Of a stretch of DNA of 64,000 nt, positions 18,839-27,504 are shown in pieces. Positions within the stretch are counted from its first letter, which is position 1. Each line of letters starts with the position of its first letter. The stretch is from Myxococcota bacterium (lineage in GTDB: Bacteria > Myxococcota_A > Bradymonadia > UBA7976 > UBA1532). The DNA lies in the NCBI GenBank assembly GCA_963169045.1, contig CAUJDF010000044.1:124001-188000 (forward strand), given 5' to 3'. Made by a program: the position numbers and the translations under genes. Below the pieces are notes generated by a model. It did not search any database, was not told where the DNA came from, and saw nothing but the letters and a program-made list of their open reading frames with translations.

Positions 18839-20749
18839 ATGTCCGTGAAGAGCGGCCCGCTCGAACCACTGAAACTCTTCAAGATTTTCCGCAACCTGCT
18901 GGAGCGGAAGACCAGCGGCGAGCTCACGCTCACTCGCGGTCAGATCGTGAAGAAGGCACGCCTCGCTGGTGGTCGCCCGACGCGGGTGGTCTCCAACGTA
19001 CGGCGTGAGTCGGTCGTCGGCGCACTACAGGAGCAGGGCGTCCTCGACGACGCCCGCCTCCAGGCCGTCCAGCGGCTGCGCGAGGAGCGGGGTCTCAGCG
19101 CCGAGCGCGCGCTCGTCGAGCTCAACCTGCTGACGGCGGCCAGGCTCCAGGCCATCGAGGGGCAGCTCGCGCGACGCCGTTTGCTCGAGAGCTTCGGTTG
19201 GCGCGACGGACAGTACACCTTCGCCGAGAGCGCCGCCGAAGGCGAGGGGACGCCCGAGGCCATCGACACGATCGAGCTTCTCCTCGAAGCCAGCGCGCGC
19301 GTGATCAAGCACGAGGATTGCCTGGCCTTTCTCGCCGCCTATCCCGGTCAGACGGTGCGCCTGACGGACTGGAACCGTACCTACGGCGCCTTCTTCGACC
19401 GCTTGTTCGGACAGTCCAACGTTCGCCTGCTCCTCGTCCGACCGATGACGTTCGACGACCTCGTCCGCGAGATCGGCGACGAGCAGAAGACGGCCCGGCA
19501 GATCTTCGGCCTGATCATGGGCGGCCTCGGCGTGTTCGGCACCGCCTCGGCGTCGCCCGTCGTTGCCGCACGCCCTTCGCCCCCGGCACAAGTCGCGCCG
19601 TCGACGCCGGTCAGCGTCTCGCGTGCCGCGCCGCCGCCGGTCACCGTGTCTCGCGTCCCCGACTCGCCAGCAGTAAGCGTCTCGCGCGTCGCGTCGCCGA
19701 CAGTCGGCGCGACCGGTCCCGCTGCACGAACGGTGGGCATGCACGCCGAGGTCTCCGTCGCGACGCCGGTTCCCGACACTGGACCGCTGCCGCCGCCAGT
19801 CGTGCGCCAACGCGGACAGCCGGTTGCTCGGGCCGCCGAGGTGACCGTCGCCACCCCGGTTCCCGACCTTCAGGTGCGTCCACGCCCGGTCGCTGCGGCG
19901 CCGCGTCCCACGACGCCGCCGCAGATCGAGGCGAAGCCGGCGCGTCCGGCGACGCCCCCCGCGGAGGTGCCCGAGCGCCAGCGGAAGATCCTCGCTGATA
20001 TCGACGTCCTCTTCCGAGGCCTCCAGACGAAGAACCACTACGAGCTGCTCGGCGTCGACCCGAAGACCGACGCCGAGCGGATCCGGGCGCGATTCCGTCA
20101 GCTCGCGCGCGACTTCCACGTCGATCGCTTCGCGCGCTATGGGCTGACCGAAGAGGTCATGAAGAGGATCCAGAAGGTCTTCATGGCCATCAATCGCGCC
20201 CACGAGGTGCTCGTCGATCCGGCGCAACGCAAGGAGTACGACCTGGGCCTCGAGATGGCGGCGCGCGGCCAGGCCGTCGCGCCCGGCGGCGGCTTCGACG
20301 CGGCGGGCGTCTTCAAGTCCGAGCAGCTCGTCCGCGATGGCACGCTCGCGATCAAGAACGGCAATCCCAAGCTCGCCAAAGCCAAGTTCGAGCAGGCGCT
20401 CGAGAAGAACGCCGATGATCCGGTCGCCCGTGCGGGCGTGGCCTACGCCGACCTTCTCATCACACAGGGCCAGGGCGGATCGCTGACGTTCGCCGCGAAG
20501 ACCCGCGACATCATTGAAAAGCTCGTCTCCCCGGACCTCTCGCGGGAGGAGCCGTTCCTGTACTTGGGCCGCGTGTACCGCATCCTCGGCGACGCCGACA
20601 AGGCGATGCGGGCGTTCGAGAAGGCCATCGAGATCAACAAGCACTGCGCCGAGGCGGCCAGCGAGCTGCGGCACCTCCAGCGCAAGAGCGAGGACGCCGC
20701 GGCGGCGAAGAAGAGCCCCGGCCTCGGTCTCTTCGGCAAGAAGAAATGA
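18839..20749 (+). CDS. DUF4388 (PATAN)-J-TPR protein with variant HVD motif
   Basis: A 636-residue cytoplasmic protein with a DUF4388/PATAN domain (about 8-140: TSGELTLTRGQIVKKARLAGG then helix-rich ARLQAIEGQLARRRLLESFGW). A long Pro/Val/Ser-rich linker (about 240-375) contains repeated VSVSRA and ATPVPD units. The J domain is near 395-465, and TPR-like helices continue to the C-terminal LGLFGKKK. The J domain reads HVD at 427-429 instead of HPD, the tripeptide known to be needed to stimulate DnaK, so chaperone stimulation may be lost. The architecture and C-terminus match the receiver protein at 4666. A TAGAAT hexamer lies at 18801 without a clear -35; no good ribosome-binding site is seen. 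Its stop overlaps the next gene's start (ATGA). Confidence 0.85.
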   Translation: MSVKSGPLEPLKLFKIFRNLLERKTSGELTLTRGQIVKKARLAGGRPTRVVSNVRRESVVGALQEQGVLDDARLQAVQRLREERGLSAERALVELNLLTAARLQAIEGQLARRRLLESFGWRDGQYTFAESAAEGEGTPEAIDTIELLLEASARVIKHEDCLAFLAAYPGQTVRLTDWNRTYGAFFDRLFGQSNVRLLLVRPMTFDDLVREIGDEQKTARQIFGLIMGGLGVFGTASASPVVAARPSPPAQVAPSTPVSVSRAAPPPVTVSRVPDSPAVSVSRVASPTVGATGPAARTVGMHAEVSVATPVPDTGPLPPPVVRQRGQPVARAAEVTVATPVPDLQVRPRPVAAAPRPTTPPQIEAKPARPATPPAEVPERQRKILADIDVLFRGLQTKNHYELLGVDPKTDAERIRARFRQLARDFHVDRFARYGLTEEVMKRIQKVFMAINRAHEVLVDPAQRKEYDLGLEMAARGQAVAPGGGFDAAGVFKSEQLVRDGTLAIKNGNPKLAKAKFEQALEKNADDPVARAGVAYADLLITQGQGGSLTFAAKTRDIIEKLVSPDLSREEPFLYLGRVYRILGDADKAMRAFEKAIEINKHCAEAASELRHLQRKSEDAAAAKKSPGLGLFGKKK

Positions 20750-22032
20750 CGATGGCCCGACGGGACGACGCCAAGGGCTTCCTGCTCGTCGACGAGCGAG
20801 GCCGCGTGACGGTCATCGGCGAGGAGCTGCGCGAGCGGCTCCGGTCACGCGCCGGATACTACTCGCTGCTCCCGTCCGAGAAGACGCTGCTCCACTTCCA
20901 GAAGTCGGGCACCGTGCCAACGCTCGAGGAGTTCAACGATCCGATCGTGCTCTCCGGCGACATCGCAGGCATGGGCTCGACCATCGAGATCATCAACTTC
21001 ATCAACGCGTCGCAGCTGTCCGGGAATCTCGTCTTCATCAGCGGCGACTCGCGCAAGTCCCTGTATTTCAAGAAGGGCGAGGTGCGGAGCGCCTCATCGA
21101 ATCGGGTCGAGGACCGCCTCGGTGAGATCCTCTTCCGTTTCGGGGCCTTGTCCCGCGATCAGCTCGACAACGCGATCCGTCAGGCGCGCAAGCTGCGCCG
21201 TCCGCTCGGCAACTTCCTGCTCGAGGAGAAGCTGCTCACGCAGCAGGAGCTGTACGGCTTCGTCATGCGCCAGGTCGAGGAAATCTTCTACTCGATCCTG
21301 CTCATCAAAGAGGGTGACTTCTATCTGACCCGCTTTGACGTGGATTCGCTCCCGAGGCCGCTGTCCTTGAACACGCAGACGCTGCTCATGGAAGGCCTCC
21401 GGCGGATGGACGAGATGGCGTATTTCCGCCAGCGAATTCCGCACGAGAACGTGCGGTTCGCGCGGACGGAGCTCGCCGTCGCGAGTGAGGGCACGCCGCG
21501 GGAGCGCAACGTCATCGAGCAGCTGGACGAGCCGCGTGGGCTTGAGGAGCTGACGTACCGGAGCCGCCTCGGCGAGTTCGAGACCCTGAAAGTGCTGCAT
21601 CACCTGATGGAACGCGGCACCGTGCGCATTTTGCGGGACCTGCCGCAGGGCAACGGCGACGGCTCGGCCATCACTGGCGAGATGTCGAGCCTCGTCGACA
21701 CCTTCAACTCGGTGTTCCGGCGCATCTACCAGGCAGTTTCGAAGCACGGCCGCCAGGACGCCCTTGAGTCCGGACTCGAGACCTTCCTGCAGTTCTATGG
21801 CTTCGTCGAGCTCTTTCAGGACGTCCGCTTCGACGAGGACGGCGCGCTCGACAAGGAGACGCTGCTCGCGAACCTCCAGAAGAACCAGATCGACAATCGG
21901 CTGAGCTTTCTGTCCCAAGCCCTCAACGAGCTGCTCTTTTTCGAGATGTTCGCGGCCCGCGAGTGGCTCGAGCGCGACGAGCAGCAGGATCTCCAGAAGA
22001 TCATCAACCAGCTGTTCATCGAGATCGGCTGA
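20746..22032 (+). CDS. DUF4388 (PATAN) domain protein
   Basis: A 428-residue cytoplasmic protein whose centre (about 60-200) is a DUF4388/PATAN domain: DIAGMGSTIEIINFINAS, SGNLVFISGDSRKSLYFKKG, then helical RLGEILFRFGALSRDQLDNAI and PLGNFLLEEKLLTQQEL. A C-terminal helical region (about 280-428) has aromatic, acidic helices (FLQFYGFVELFQDVRF; NELLFFEMFAAREWL). DUF4388 proteins are common in myxobacteria-like genomes and are thought to act in signalling, but no reaction is known. Start ATG 20746 overlaps the stop of the preceding DUF4388-J gene in an ATGA, so the two products are probably made in fixed ratio and may act together. The alternative ATG is 20752. Confidence 0.85.
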   Translation: MTMARRDDAKGFLLVDERGRVTVIGEELRERLRSRAGYYSLLPSEKTLLHFQKSGTVPTLEEFNDPIVLSGDIAGMGSTIEIINFINASQLSGNLVFISGDSRKSLYFKKGEVRSASSNRVEDRLGEILFRFGALSRDQLDNAIRQARKLRRPLGNFLLEEKLLTQQELYGFVMRQVEEIFYSILLIKEGDFYLTRFDVDSLPRPLSLNTQTLLMEGLRRMDEMAYFRQRIPHENVRFARTELAVASEGTPRERNVIEQLDEPRGLEELTYRSRLGEFETLKVLHHLMERGTVRILRDLPQGNGDGSAITGEMSSLVDTFNSVFRRIYQAVSKHGRQDALESGLETFLQFYGFVELFQDVRFDEDGALDKETLLANLQKNQIDNRLSFLSQALNELLFFEMFAAREWLERDEQQDLQKIINQLFIEIG

Positions 22033-22158
22033 AGCGCCCGAGCCGACCGGCAAAGACGGACGCTCGCGCCCCTGCCCGCGCCGGTCGCGTGCGTCGCACA
22101 ATCCACATTATGTCAACTAGCAGACTTGCACGCCCCCAGCCGCCGGAGCGCCTCGCGG

Positions 22159-23331
22159 TCAGCGCGCGCCGTTGCGGAACGCGTATAGGACGCCGCCATT
22201 GCTCAAGACGGACACCGCCCCGTCACTGCCGCCGGCAGGCGCGCTGAAGCCCTGCCCGCTGGCGAAGCGGCGCAGGACGCGCCCGGAGGTCGGATCGATG
22301 AAGTACATCGAGCCGCGGGACAGCCCGACGAGCACGACGCCGGCGGCCACCGTCGGCGCCGACGGCGCCCCCTCGGACTGGAAGCGCACCTGCCACACGA
22401 CCTTGGCCGTGCTCGGGTCGACGCGCAGCAACAGGCCGCGGTCGCTGCTCACGATGAGATCGCCTTCGTACGTCGCGAGGCCCGTGATGCCCGGTTGCGG
22501 CAGCATCCAGCGAACGTCGCCGGACGCCGGGTCCATCGCGTACAGCCCGGCGGCTGCGCTCGCCGCGTAGAGCGTGCCGTCGATGACCTGCGGCGTCGCG
22601 TCGACATCCTGGAAGCGCTCGTGCTCGGGCGCGAGATCCTTCGTCCAGAGAACCGCGCCGTCTTCGGCGGCCAGCGCGGCCAGTACGCCGTCGGAGAACC
22701 CGGCGAAGACGCGACTCCCGTCGACCGTCGGCCGCGCCTCGCCGACGAGCGCAAACTCGGCGGGCACTTCGCGCCGATACTGCCAGCGCCACTCGCCGGA
22801 GCTGCGGTCGATGGCGTAGAGCGTGTTCGTGGCGTCGACGAAGTAGATCAGCCCGCCGGACACGGTCGGCGCCTGGGTCACGTCCCCCTTGCCACGGAAT
22901 GACCAGACGCGGCGGCCGGACGCGGCGTCGAGCGCCAGCAGCTCGCCATCGTCGGTGCCCGTGAGCACCCGCCCCTGGTCGAAGATCGCGTGCGCGCTGA
23001 CCCCGCCAGGCACCGGCACACGCCAGATGACGTCGCCGCCACCAAGCGTCATGGCCTGGAACCAGCCGCCGACGGTGCCGACGGCCACCCGGCCGGTCCC
23101 CGGATCAATCGCCGCGACGGCGCGTTCGGTGGGTTTCTCCCGAAAGACAGGCCCTTCGTTGAGGACCTTACGCCACGCCGGCTGCAACGCCAACGGTTGT
23201 AGCGTGGGCCCCTGCCCGGTCAGCGGCGACTCCTGGCTCTCGAAACCGATGCCGCCGCAGCCCGCGAGCACCAGGGCGACCAGCGAGGCGAGCGCGGACG
23301 GACGGCGCCGGCGCGCCCGCGGCAGGCTCAC
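22159..23331 (-). CDS. bamB: BamB-like beta-propeller lipoprotein
   Basis: A 390-residue outer-membrane lipoprotein with signal peptide and lipobox LAGC (C25), then a PQQ-type eight-bladed propeller with repeated blade motifs (VYAIDxxSGxxxW-like: LLALDAASGRRVWSFRG, LYAIDRSSGEWRWQYR, LYAMDPASGDVRWML, YFIDPTSGRVLRRF). BamB assists the BAM complex in inserting beta-barrel proteins. The start is GTG 23331 in a GTGA overlap with the upstream YfgM-like gene. In E. coli yfgM and bamB are also neighbours, which supports the assignment over other PQQ-like propellers. Confidence 0.82.
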   Translation of the reverse strand: MSLPRARRRRPSALASLVALVLAGCGGIGFESQESPLTGQGPTLQPLALQPAWRKVLNEGPVFREKPTERAVAAIDPGTGRVAVGTVGGWFQAMTLGGGDVIWRVPVPGGVSAHAIFDQGRVLTGTDDGELLALDAASGRRVWSFRGKGDVTQAPTVSGGLIYFVDATNTLYAIDRSSGEWRWQYRREVPAEFALVGEARPTVDGSRVFAGFSDGVLAALAAEDGAVLWTKDLAPEHERFQDVDATPQVIDGTLYAASAAAGLYAMDPASGDVRWMLPQPGITGLATYEGDLIVSSDRGLLLRVDPSTAKVVWQVRFQSEGAPSAPTVAAGVVLVGLSRGSMYFIDPTSGRVLRRFASGQGFSAPAGGSDGAVSVLSNGGVLYAFRNGAR

Positions 23332-24170
23332 GCATCGCTCCCCAGTCGGCCCAGGCGCCGCTCGATCTCGGCTTTGTGGGGCCGGTTCGCCGCCTGGTCG
23401 ATGACGTCCGCAAAGTCCTTCTGCGCCTGCTGGTAGGTCTGGCGGGCGCCGGCGAGGTCGCCCTTGGCCTCGAGGATTCGACCCGTGGCCACGCGCGCCA
23501 GCAGGCCGTAGCTGGCCTTGTCGACCGCCTCCACGTCCTTCCAGACCTTCAGCGCATCCTCAAGCTTGCCGGCGGTCTCGAGCGCCGCCGCCTTCGCCTG
23601 GAGAACGACGGCCTTGGTGAACGGATCGAGATCGGACCTGGCCAGGACCTGGTCGTAGCGCGAGAGGGCCTCCGCCGGCTTGCCGAGCTCGAAGTCGACG
23701 CTCGCGAGGCCAAGCGTCGCCAGGCCGCTGACCGGCCGGTCGCCGTGCTCCTTGACGACCGTCTCGAAGGCGGTGCGCGCCTTCTCGAGGTTTGCCTGTC
23801 GGGCCTGGGGATCGGCCTTCGGTTCGGCGGGCTTCTCGGGATCGAGTGAGGGGGTGGCCGGCTCGATGGCGTTGCCGTAGGCGGTCGCCGCCTCCTGGAA
23901 GGCCGCCGATGCCTGTTCGACGCCCTCTTCGCGGCGGCTGGACACGAAGCCGATGGCACCGATGAGGGCGACGCCACCAAACAGCACCACGAGGATGGCC
24001 ACGCGGTGGTGGACCACCCACTTGAACACGTCCGCGGTGTACTGCGTGAACTTGTCTTCGGCGAGGTCGTCGAGCTGCTCGTCGATGTTCTCGGACGCAT
24101 CGACCTGCGCCGCCGGATCGATTGCCGGCGTCTCTTCCTTCGGGATGCGCTTCTTGATCCGCTTGACCAC
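23328..24170 (-). CDS. YfgM-like membrane-anchored TPR protein
   Basis: A 280-residue protein with a short cytoplasmic N-terminus (KRIKKRIPKEE), one membrane helix (about 60-80, VAILVVLFGGVALIGAIGFV) and a periplasmic helical TPR region (ASAAFQEAATAYGNAI; KARTAFETVVKEHGDRPVSGLATLGLASV; ALSRYDQVLARSDLDPF). This is the layout of YfgM, a partner of the SecYEG translocon and periplasmic chaperones, and TPR_21-type proteins. GTG 24170 is chosen because AGGAG lies eight bases upstream; an open frame continues further but has no family features. It is coupled to bamB (GTGA). A -35/-10 pair lies at 24274-24245. Confidence 0.78.
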   Translation of the reverse strand: MVKRIKKRIPKEETPAIDPAAQVDASENIDEQLDDLAEDKFTQYTADVFKWVVHHRVAILVVLFGGVALIGAIGFVSSRREEGVEQASAAFQEAATAYGNAIEPATPSLDPEKPAEPKADPQARQANLEKARTAFETVVKEHGDRPVSGLATLGLASVDFELGKPAEALSRYDQVLARSDLDPFTKAVVLQAKAAALETAGKLEDALKVWKDVEAVDKASYGLLARVATGRILEAKGDLAGARQTYQQAQKDFADVIDQAANRPHKAEIERRLGRLGSDA

Positions 24171-24244
24171 GAATGACTCCTGGACCCGCGCGCGGGCGCG
24201 TGCTCGCCGGGCGGCGCCGCATGGGGGGGCCGAATCGGCCGCGG

Positions 24245-24274
24245 AAGCTACCACCGCGCGGTCCGGAGTGTCAA
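24245..24274 (-). promoter_or_regulatory. candidate promoter for yfgM-like/bamB operon
   Basis: On the minus strand TTGACA (24274-24269, perfect -35), 18-bp spacer, TAGCTT (24250-24245, 3/6). It gives a leader of about 68 nt before GTG 24170. Confidence 0.45.
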
Positions 24275-24285
24275 CGCGCGGCGCC

Positions 24286-24314
24286 TTGACCGAGGGCGCT
24301 GAGTCCCCTACCGT
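24286..24314 (+). promoter_or_regulatory. candidate leaderless promoter for beta-barrel gene
   Basis: TTGACC (24286-24291), 17-bp spacer, TACCGT (24309-24314). The -10 ends seven bases before ATG 24322, so transcription would start at or next to the start codon; no ribosome-binding site is present. Confidence 0.4.
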
Positions 24315-24321
24315 CCCCCAC

Positions 24322-24867
24322 ATGCGCGCCGTCGCCCTGGTCCTGCTCGTCTCGACGCTGCCGGCCGGGCCTGCCGGCGCCGCCGACGCGCTCGCCATCG
24401 ACTCCGAAGTCGGGATCGCGCTCGAGGCCGGCTACGCCCGCTTCCTCGACGACGCCGATCGCGTTCATCACGGCATCGCCGGCGGCCTCGAGGGCACGTA
24501 CGTCTTCGCGCCGTTCTGGGCCGTTCGCGGCGGCTATTCCTACGCGGACCACCACGCCAAGGGCGAAAACTTCCAGATTCACCAGATCTCCGCGGGCGCC
24601 CGGTACCGGCTCGACGTGTTCGAGTACGTCCCGTGGCTCGAGATCTCACCGGCGGTGTTCTTCTCGAGCGGCGGCTCTGGACCCTCGGCCGTCGACGCGG
24701 GCGTCGAGGCGGGCCTCGGCATCGACTGGCTGCTCGGCGCGACCTGGTCCGTCGGCATGGGCGCCCGCTATTTCCGGCTGTTCGGCGAGGAGAAGTTCCC
24801 CGCCTACCTGCTCGCGGGCCTCCGCCTCGGCTACCGCTGGACGCTCGGCGACCCTTTCGCGCCTTGA
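24322..24867 (+). CDS. small outer-membrane beta-barrel protein
   Basis: A 181-residue exported protein: signal peptide ending AGPAGAA, then alternating amphipathic strands typical of an eight-stranded barrel (ALEAGYARF, IAGGLEGTYVFAPFWAVRGGYSYADHH, QISAGARYRLDVF, PWLEISPAVFFSS, WSVGMGARYFRLF, PAYLLAGLRLGYRWTL) ending with a hydrophobic strand. It resembles OmpW/OmpX-like barrels in size and strand pattern, but no specific family motif is visible. It is divergent from the yfgM-like gene (151 bp apart) and precedes lon by 124 bp. Confidence 0.72.
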   Translation: MRAVALVLLVSTLPAGPAGAADALAIDSEVGIALEAGYARFLDDADRVHHGIAGGLEGTYVFAPFWAVRGGYSYADHHAKGENFQIHQISAGARYRLDVFEYVPWLEISPAVFFSSGGSGPSAVDAGVEAGLGIDWLLGATWSVGMGARYFRLFGEEKFPAYLLAGLRLGYRWTLGDPFAP

Positions 24868-24875
24868 CCGCTTGA

Positions 24876-24893
24876 GTCGGGTCTTCCCCCGAC
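24876..24893 (+). terminator. hairpin after beta-barrel gene
   Basis: GTCGGG (24876-24881), six-base loop, CCCGAC (24888-24893): a perfect 6-bp stem starting 9 bp after the stop codon. No T-tract follows, so termination strength is doubtful. Confidence 0.3.
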
Positions 24894-24991
24894 CGCTATC
24901 CTGTCCAACGGGGTGACTGCGCGCTTGCGACCGGTGCCGTCGTGTACAGGTTCGCGGAGTCGCCCAGACGATCAGACAAGGACTCGACCCC

Positions 24992-27421
24992 ATGTCCGAC
25001 TCGATGGAATTGGTGCCCGCCCGCCGTGTCCCGCCGGAGCTCCCGGCGATTGCGGTCAAGAACGCGGTCATCTTCCCGGTCTCCAACCTCCCGGTCCCGC
25101 TGGCGATCGGGCGCCGCAAGACGCTGAAGGCGGTCGAGCGCGCGGCCGAGGAGGAGGGCCTGATCCTCGTCGTCGCCCAGCGGGACGCCAACCTCGAGGA
25201 CCCGCGGCCCAACGACCTCTACCGCTTCGGCACCGTCGCCCGCATCCTCCGCCTCTCGAAGGCGATGGATGGCACTCATGAGCTGCTCATCGAGGGCGTG
25301 TGCCGGGCCCGGATCGACGAATTCATCACGTCTTCCGAGTACTTGCGCGTCCGCATCTCGCCGGTCGAGGATCGCGTCCCCCGCGACACCGAGGTCGACG
25401 CGCTCGTGCGCAACCTGCGCGAGCTGGCGGTCCGCGTCATCGAGCTCTCGCCGCGCATCCCCGACGAGGCGCGCGCGATCGTCGAGGGCGTCGAGGACCC
25501 GAGCCAGCTCGCCGACCTCGTCGCTTCGCAGCTGCAGCTGTCCGTGCCGGAGAAGCAGAGCCTGCTCGAGGTCGTCGACGTCAAGACGCGCCTGAACCGC
25601 GTCGTCGAGCAGATCGCTCGCGAGGCCGAGGTCCTCGAGATCTCGGGCCGCATCCGCAGCGAGGTTCGGGACAGCATCGACAAGCACCAGCGCGAGGCCT
25701 ACCTGCGCGAACAGCTGAAGGCCATCAAGCGCCAGCTCGGCGACGACGAGGCCGACGACGAGGACGTCGAGGAGCTGCGCGACCGCGTCGAGCGCTCCGG
25801 CATGCCCGAGGCAGCCCTGAAGGCGGCACGGCGCGAGCTGCGGCGGCTCGAGCGCATGAACGCGCAGAGCGCGGAGTACACCGTCGCGCGGACCTACCTC
25901 GACTGGCTGCTCGACATCCCCTGGAACAAGCGCACTTCGGACACGATCGACATCAAGGCCGCCGAGGCCATCCTCGACGAGGACCACTTCGGTCTCGAGA
26001 AGGTGAAGAAGCGCATCGTCGAGTTCCTCGCCGTGCGCAAGCTGAAGGGCGACCTCAAGGGCCCCATCCTTTGCCTCGTCGGCCCCCCCGGCGTCGGCAA
26101 GACGTCTCTCGGCAAGTCGGTGGCGCGCGCGCTCGGCCGGGAGTTCGTGCGCATCAGCCTGGGTGGCGTGCGCGACGAGGCCGAGATCCGCGGTCACCGG
26201 CGCACATACGTCGGGGCCCTGCCCGGCCGCATCGTCCAGGGCATGAAGAAGGCGGGGACGATCAACCCCGTGTTCGTGCTCGACGAGATCGACAAGCTCA
26301 GCAGCGACTTCCGCGGTGACCCCTCGTCGGCGCTGCTCGAGGTGCTCGATCCCGAGCAGAACGACACCTTCAGCGACCACTACCTCGAAGTGCCGCTCGA
26401 CCTCTCCCAGGTGCTGTTCTTCGCGACGGCGAACCGCAGCGACACCATCCCGCCGGCGCTGCTCGACCGCATGGAGCTGCTCGAGATTCCGGGCTACATC
26501 ATGGAGGAGAAGGAGGCGATCGCTCGTCGCCACCTCATCCCCCGTCAGCTCGCGAACCATGGCCTGAAGGACAGCGAGGTCGATTTCACGGACGAGGGCC
26601 TGAGCAACGTCGTGACGCGCTACACGCGCGAAGCTGGCGTTCGCAACCTCGACCGCGAGATCGCGGGCGTCATGCGCTCCATCGCCAAAGACGTCGCGGC
26701 CGGCGACGCCAACATCCCGGTCGTCGTCGACAAGCCCCGCATTCGCGCCGCCCTCGGCCCGGAGAAATACTTCCTCGAGGTCAAGGAGGACATCGCGACG
26801 CCCGGTGTCGCCGTGGGTCTGGCCTGGACGCCCGTCGGCGGCGATATCCTCTTCATCGAGGCCACCGACATGAAGGGCGGTGGCAAGCTGACGCTCACCG
26901 GCAAGCTCGGCGAGGTCATGAAGGAGTCGGCGCACGCGGCGATGTCCTACATCCACGCGCGCGCCGAAGCGCTCGGCATCCCCGAGGAGACCTTCGCCGA
27001 GCGCAACATCCACCTGCACGTCCCGAGCGGCGCCATCCCCAAGGACGGTCCGAGCGCCGGCGTCACCATCGTGACCGCCCTCGCCTCGCTGCTCATGAAC
27101 AAGCGGGTGCGCGACGGCATTGCCATGACCGGCGAGATGACGCTGCGCGGCGTGGTGCTGCCGGTGGGCGGCATCAAGGAGAAGGTCCTGGCGGCGCAGC
27201 GCGCGGGTCTGAAGGAGATCATCCTCCCCCGCCGCAACGCCGGGGATCTCGAGGAGATCCCCGAGCACCTGCGCTCCGAGATGACGTTCCACCTGGTCGA
27301 CCGCCTCGACGAGGTCATCGAGCTGGCGCTGGGCGTCCGCCCCCGCAGGAGCCCGCCGAAGCGCAAGAAGCCGAAGAGCGGCGACGAGCGTACCGCCACC
27401 GGTCCCAAAGCGGTCAGCTGA
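24992..27421 (+). CDS. lon: ATP-dependent Lon protease
   Basis: Lon is a cytoplasmic AAA+ serine protease that degrades misfolded and regulatory proteins. The 809-residue product has the N-terminal LON substrate-binding domain ([21 protein letters not shown]), a coiled segment, Walker [10 protein letters not shown] near 364, Walker [10 protein letters not shown], sensor and arginine-finger regions, and the C-terminal protease domain with catalytic Ser in PKDGPSAG near 688 and the Lys in [10 protein letters not shown]. The C-terminus is basic ([10 protein letters not shown]). Start ATG 24992 has AGGA upstream. Length matches the family; no heat-shock promoter is obvious in the upstream 124 bp. 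Confidence 0.98.
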   Translation: MSDSMELVPARRVPPELPAIAVKNAVIFPVSNLPVPLAIGRRKTLKAVERAAEEEGLILVVAQRDANLEDPRPNDLYRFGTVARILRLSKAMDGTHELLIEGVCRARIDEFITSSEYLRVRISPVEDRVPRDTEVDALVRNLRELAVRVIELSPRIPDEARAIVEGVEDPSQLADLVASQLQLSVPEKQSLLEVVDVKTRLNRVVEQIAREAEVLEISGRIRSEVRDSIDKHQREAYLREQLKAIKRQLGDDEADDEDVEELRDRVERSGMPEAALKAARRELRRLERMNAQSAEYTVARTYLDWLLDIPWNKRTSDTIDIKAAEAILDEDHFGLEKVKKRIVEFLAVRKLKGDLKGPILCLVGPPGVGKTSLGKSVARALGREFVRISLGGVRDEAEIRGHRRTYVGALPGRIVQGMKKAGTINPVFVLDEIDKLSSDFRGDPSSALLEVLDPEQNDTFSDHYLEVPLDLSQVLFFATANRSDTIPPALLDRMELLEIPGYIMEEKEAIARRHLIPRQLANHGLKDSEVDFTDEGLSNVVTRYTREAGVRNLDREIAGVMRSIAKDVAAGDANIPVVVDKPRIRAALGPEKYFLEVKEDIATPGVAVGLAWTPVGGDILFIEATDMKGGGKLTLTGKLGEVMKESAHAAMSYIHARAEALGIPEETFAERNIHLHVPSGAIPKDGPSAGVTIVTALASLLMNKRVRDGIAMTGEMTLRGVVLPVGGIKEKVLAAQRAGLKEIILPRRNAGDLEEIPEHLRSEMTFHLVDRLDEVIELALGVRPRRSPPKRKKPKSGDERTATGPKAVS

Positions 27422-27430
27422 CCCCGCGGC

Positions 27431-27459
27431 GCGGGCGCTCCCTTGACAGGGGCGCCCGC
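27431..27459 (+). terminator. GC-rich hairpin after lon with -35 box in its loop
   Basis: GCGGGCGC (27431-27438) pairs with GCGCCCGC (27452-27459); after a bulged T, CCC pairs with GGG, leaving loop TTGACA (27443-27448). It starts 9 bp after the lon stop. There is no T-tract, so the terminator role is inferred from position and strength. Confidence 0.4.
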
Positions 27460-27472
27460 GCGCGCATCTACT
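27443..27472 (+). promoter_or_regulatory. sigma-70 promoter for acyl-CoA dehydrogenase
   Basis: Perfect -35 TTGACA (27443-27448), 18-bp spacer, TCTACT (27467-27472, 4/6). The -10 overlaps the left end of the 27471-27490 palindrome, the usual position for repressor control. Confidence 0.55.
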
Positions 27473-27490
27473 GAATGAACATTCATTCAG
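27471..27490. promoter_or_regulatory. FadR (TetR-type)-like operator
   Basis: CTGAATGAACATTCATTCAG is an inverted repeat with 9-bp perfect arms around a CA centre. Its core matches 17 of 18 positions of the Bacillus subtilis FadR consensus TGAATGAMTANTCATTCA as I recall it. It overlaps the -10/start region of a fatty-acid beta-oxidation gene, so a TetR-family repressor released by acyl-CoA is the obvious model. No tetR gene is in the window. Confidence 0.6.
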
Positions 27491-27504
27491 AGAGGCGCGG
27501 TCCG

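Noticed and set aside
24868-24991. Heat-shock (sigma-32) promoter before lon
   Set aside because: A CTTGAG-like hexamer is present but no CCCCAT-type -10 at the right spacing.
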